NCBI RefSeq assembly: GCF_004340465.1 | Contig: NZ_SLVV01000004.1 | Location: forward strand, 372,001-436,000 | Source of the DNA: Mesobacillus foraminis | Lineage (GTDB): Bacteria; Bacillota; Bacilli; Bacillales; Cytobacillaceae | Direction: 5' to 3' | DNA length: 64,000 bases | Position numbers and translations under genes: made by a program | Notes under the pieces: model-generated | The model's database searches: none | What the model was told of the DNA's origin: nothing | The model's input: the letters and a program-made list of their open reading frames with translations, nothing else | Shown here: positions 63,876 through 64,000 of the stretch, in pieces | Layout: each line of letters begins with the position of its first letter | How positions within the stretch are numbered: the stretch's first letter is position 1

Positions 63876-64000
63876 ACCTATTCATTCTCCTTCATGTTAT
63901 GAACTTTCGCAAAAGATTCCTTATTCATTATACCTTAAAGGGCTGGTGATTCAGGCATTTGTTTCATCACCTTGTAAGAATATTTGACTGATCATTTCAC

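Overview
The window looks like chromosomal DNA of a low-GC, spore-forming member of the Bacillaceae. Supporting signs are a GerA-type germination protein cut by the left edge, a ComK homologue, a T-box leader in front of a second-type ArgS, an MhqR-like regulator with its palindromic operators, cre sites, Bacillus-style Shine-Dalgarno sequences and many U-tailed hairpin terminators. The species cannot be fixed from sequence alone. No rRNA, CRISPR array or intact insertion sequence is visible. Most genes are on the minus strand.

Layout. 1-6.4 kb: gerA fragment, acyl-ACP desaturase with a small zinc-knuckle protein, small membrane proteins, NUDIX, GNAT and DUF3885 genes. 6.5-9 kb: a Bacillaceae-type interspersed repeat, then T-box and argS2, the latter broken by a frameshift that looks like a 7-bp deletion, and a 36-aa membrane peptide. 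9.2-14.6 kb: methyltransferase, an ECF transporter S subunit, three CBO0543-like membrane proteins and an aldose-1-epimerase-like protein. 14.8-25.4 kb: a sugar locus on the minus strand (two solute-binding lipoproteins, ROK fructokinase, two ABC permeases, GH172 hydrolase) divergent from a YesM/YesN-type two-component system, with a strong dyad beside the operon's predicted promoter. This reads as uptake and breakdown of fructose-containing saccharides.

25.6-34.2 kb: secreted amidase, DsbA/FrnE-like protein, secreted 5'-nucleotidase, a divergent ribose-phosphate pyrophosphokinase, a monoglyceride-lipase-like hydrolase, and a class D sortase beside its likely Excalibur-domain substrate. 34.3-34.8 kb: tRNA-Leu(GAG), tRNA-Ser(GGA) and tRNA-Gln(TTG), with a hairpin-rich spacer. 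35-39.7 kb: a 52-bp imperfect tandem repeat, then an MhqR-like regulon (flavin reductase, ring-cleaving dioxygenase, FMN reductase, MarR regulator, YceI) with several copies of one operator. 39.7-44.7 kb: DUF4825 lipoprotein, a cre-controlled multi-domain GH28 exopolygalacturonase, and a frameshifted lipoprotein.

44.8-52.5 kb: a defence-like block with an McrB-type AAA+ protein carrying a MrcB_N/DUF3578 reader, an McrC-type DUF2357 nuclease, a further PD-(D/E)XK-like protein and an overlapping unknown gene, with comK just upstream. 53.3-55.3 kb: YjbR, SRPBCC and VOC genes. 55.4-61.2 kb: an MsmEFG-like ABC importer operon with an AraC regulator and GH4 alpha-galactosidase, with cre-like sites. 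61.5-63.9 kb: an EVE-HNH protein resembling a type IV restriction enzyme, a decayed phage-type replication gene, and a HEAT-repeat protein.

Both sugar importers lack an ATPase gene and presumably share an MsmX-type ATPase encoded elsewhere. Three genes (argS2, the lipoprotein at 43.5-44.7 kb, the phage-type gene) are frameshifted.
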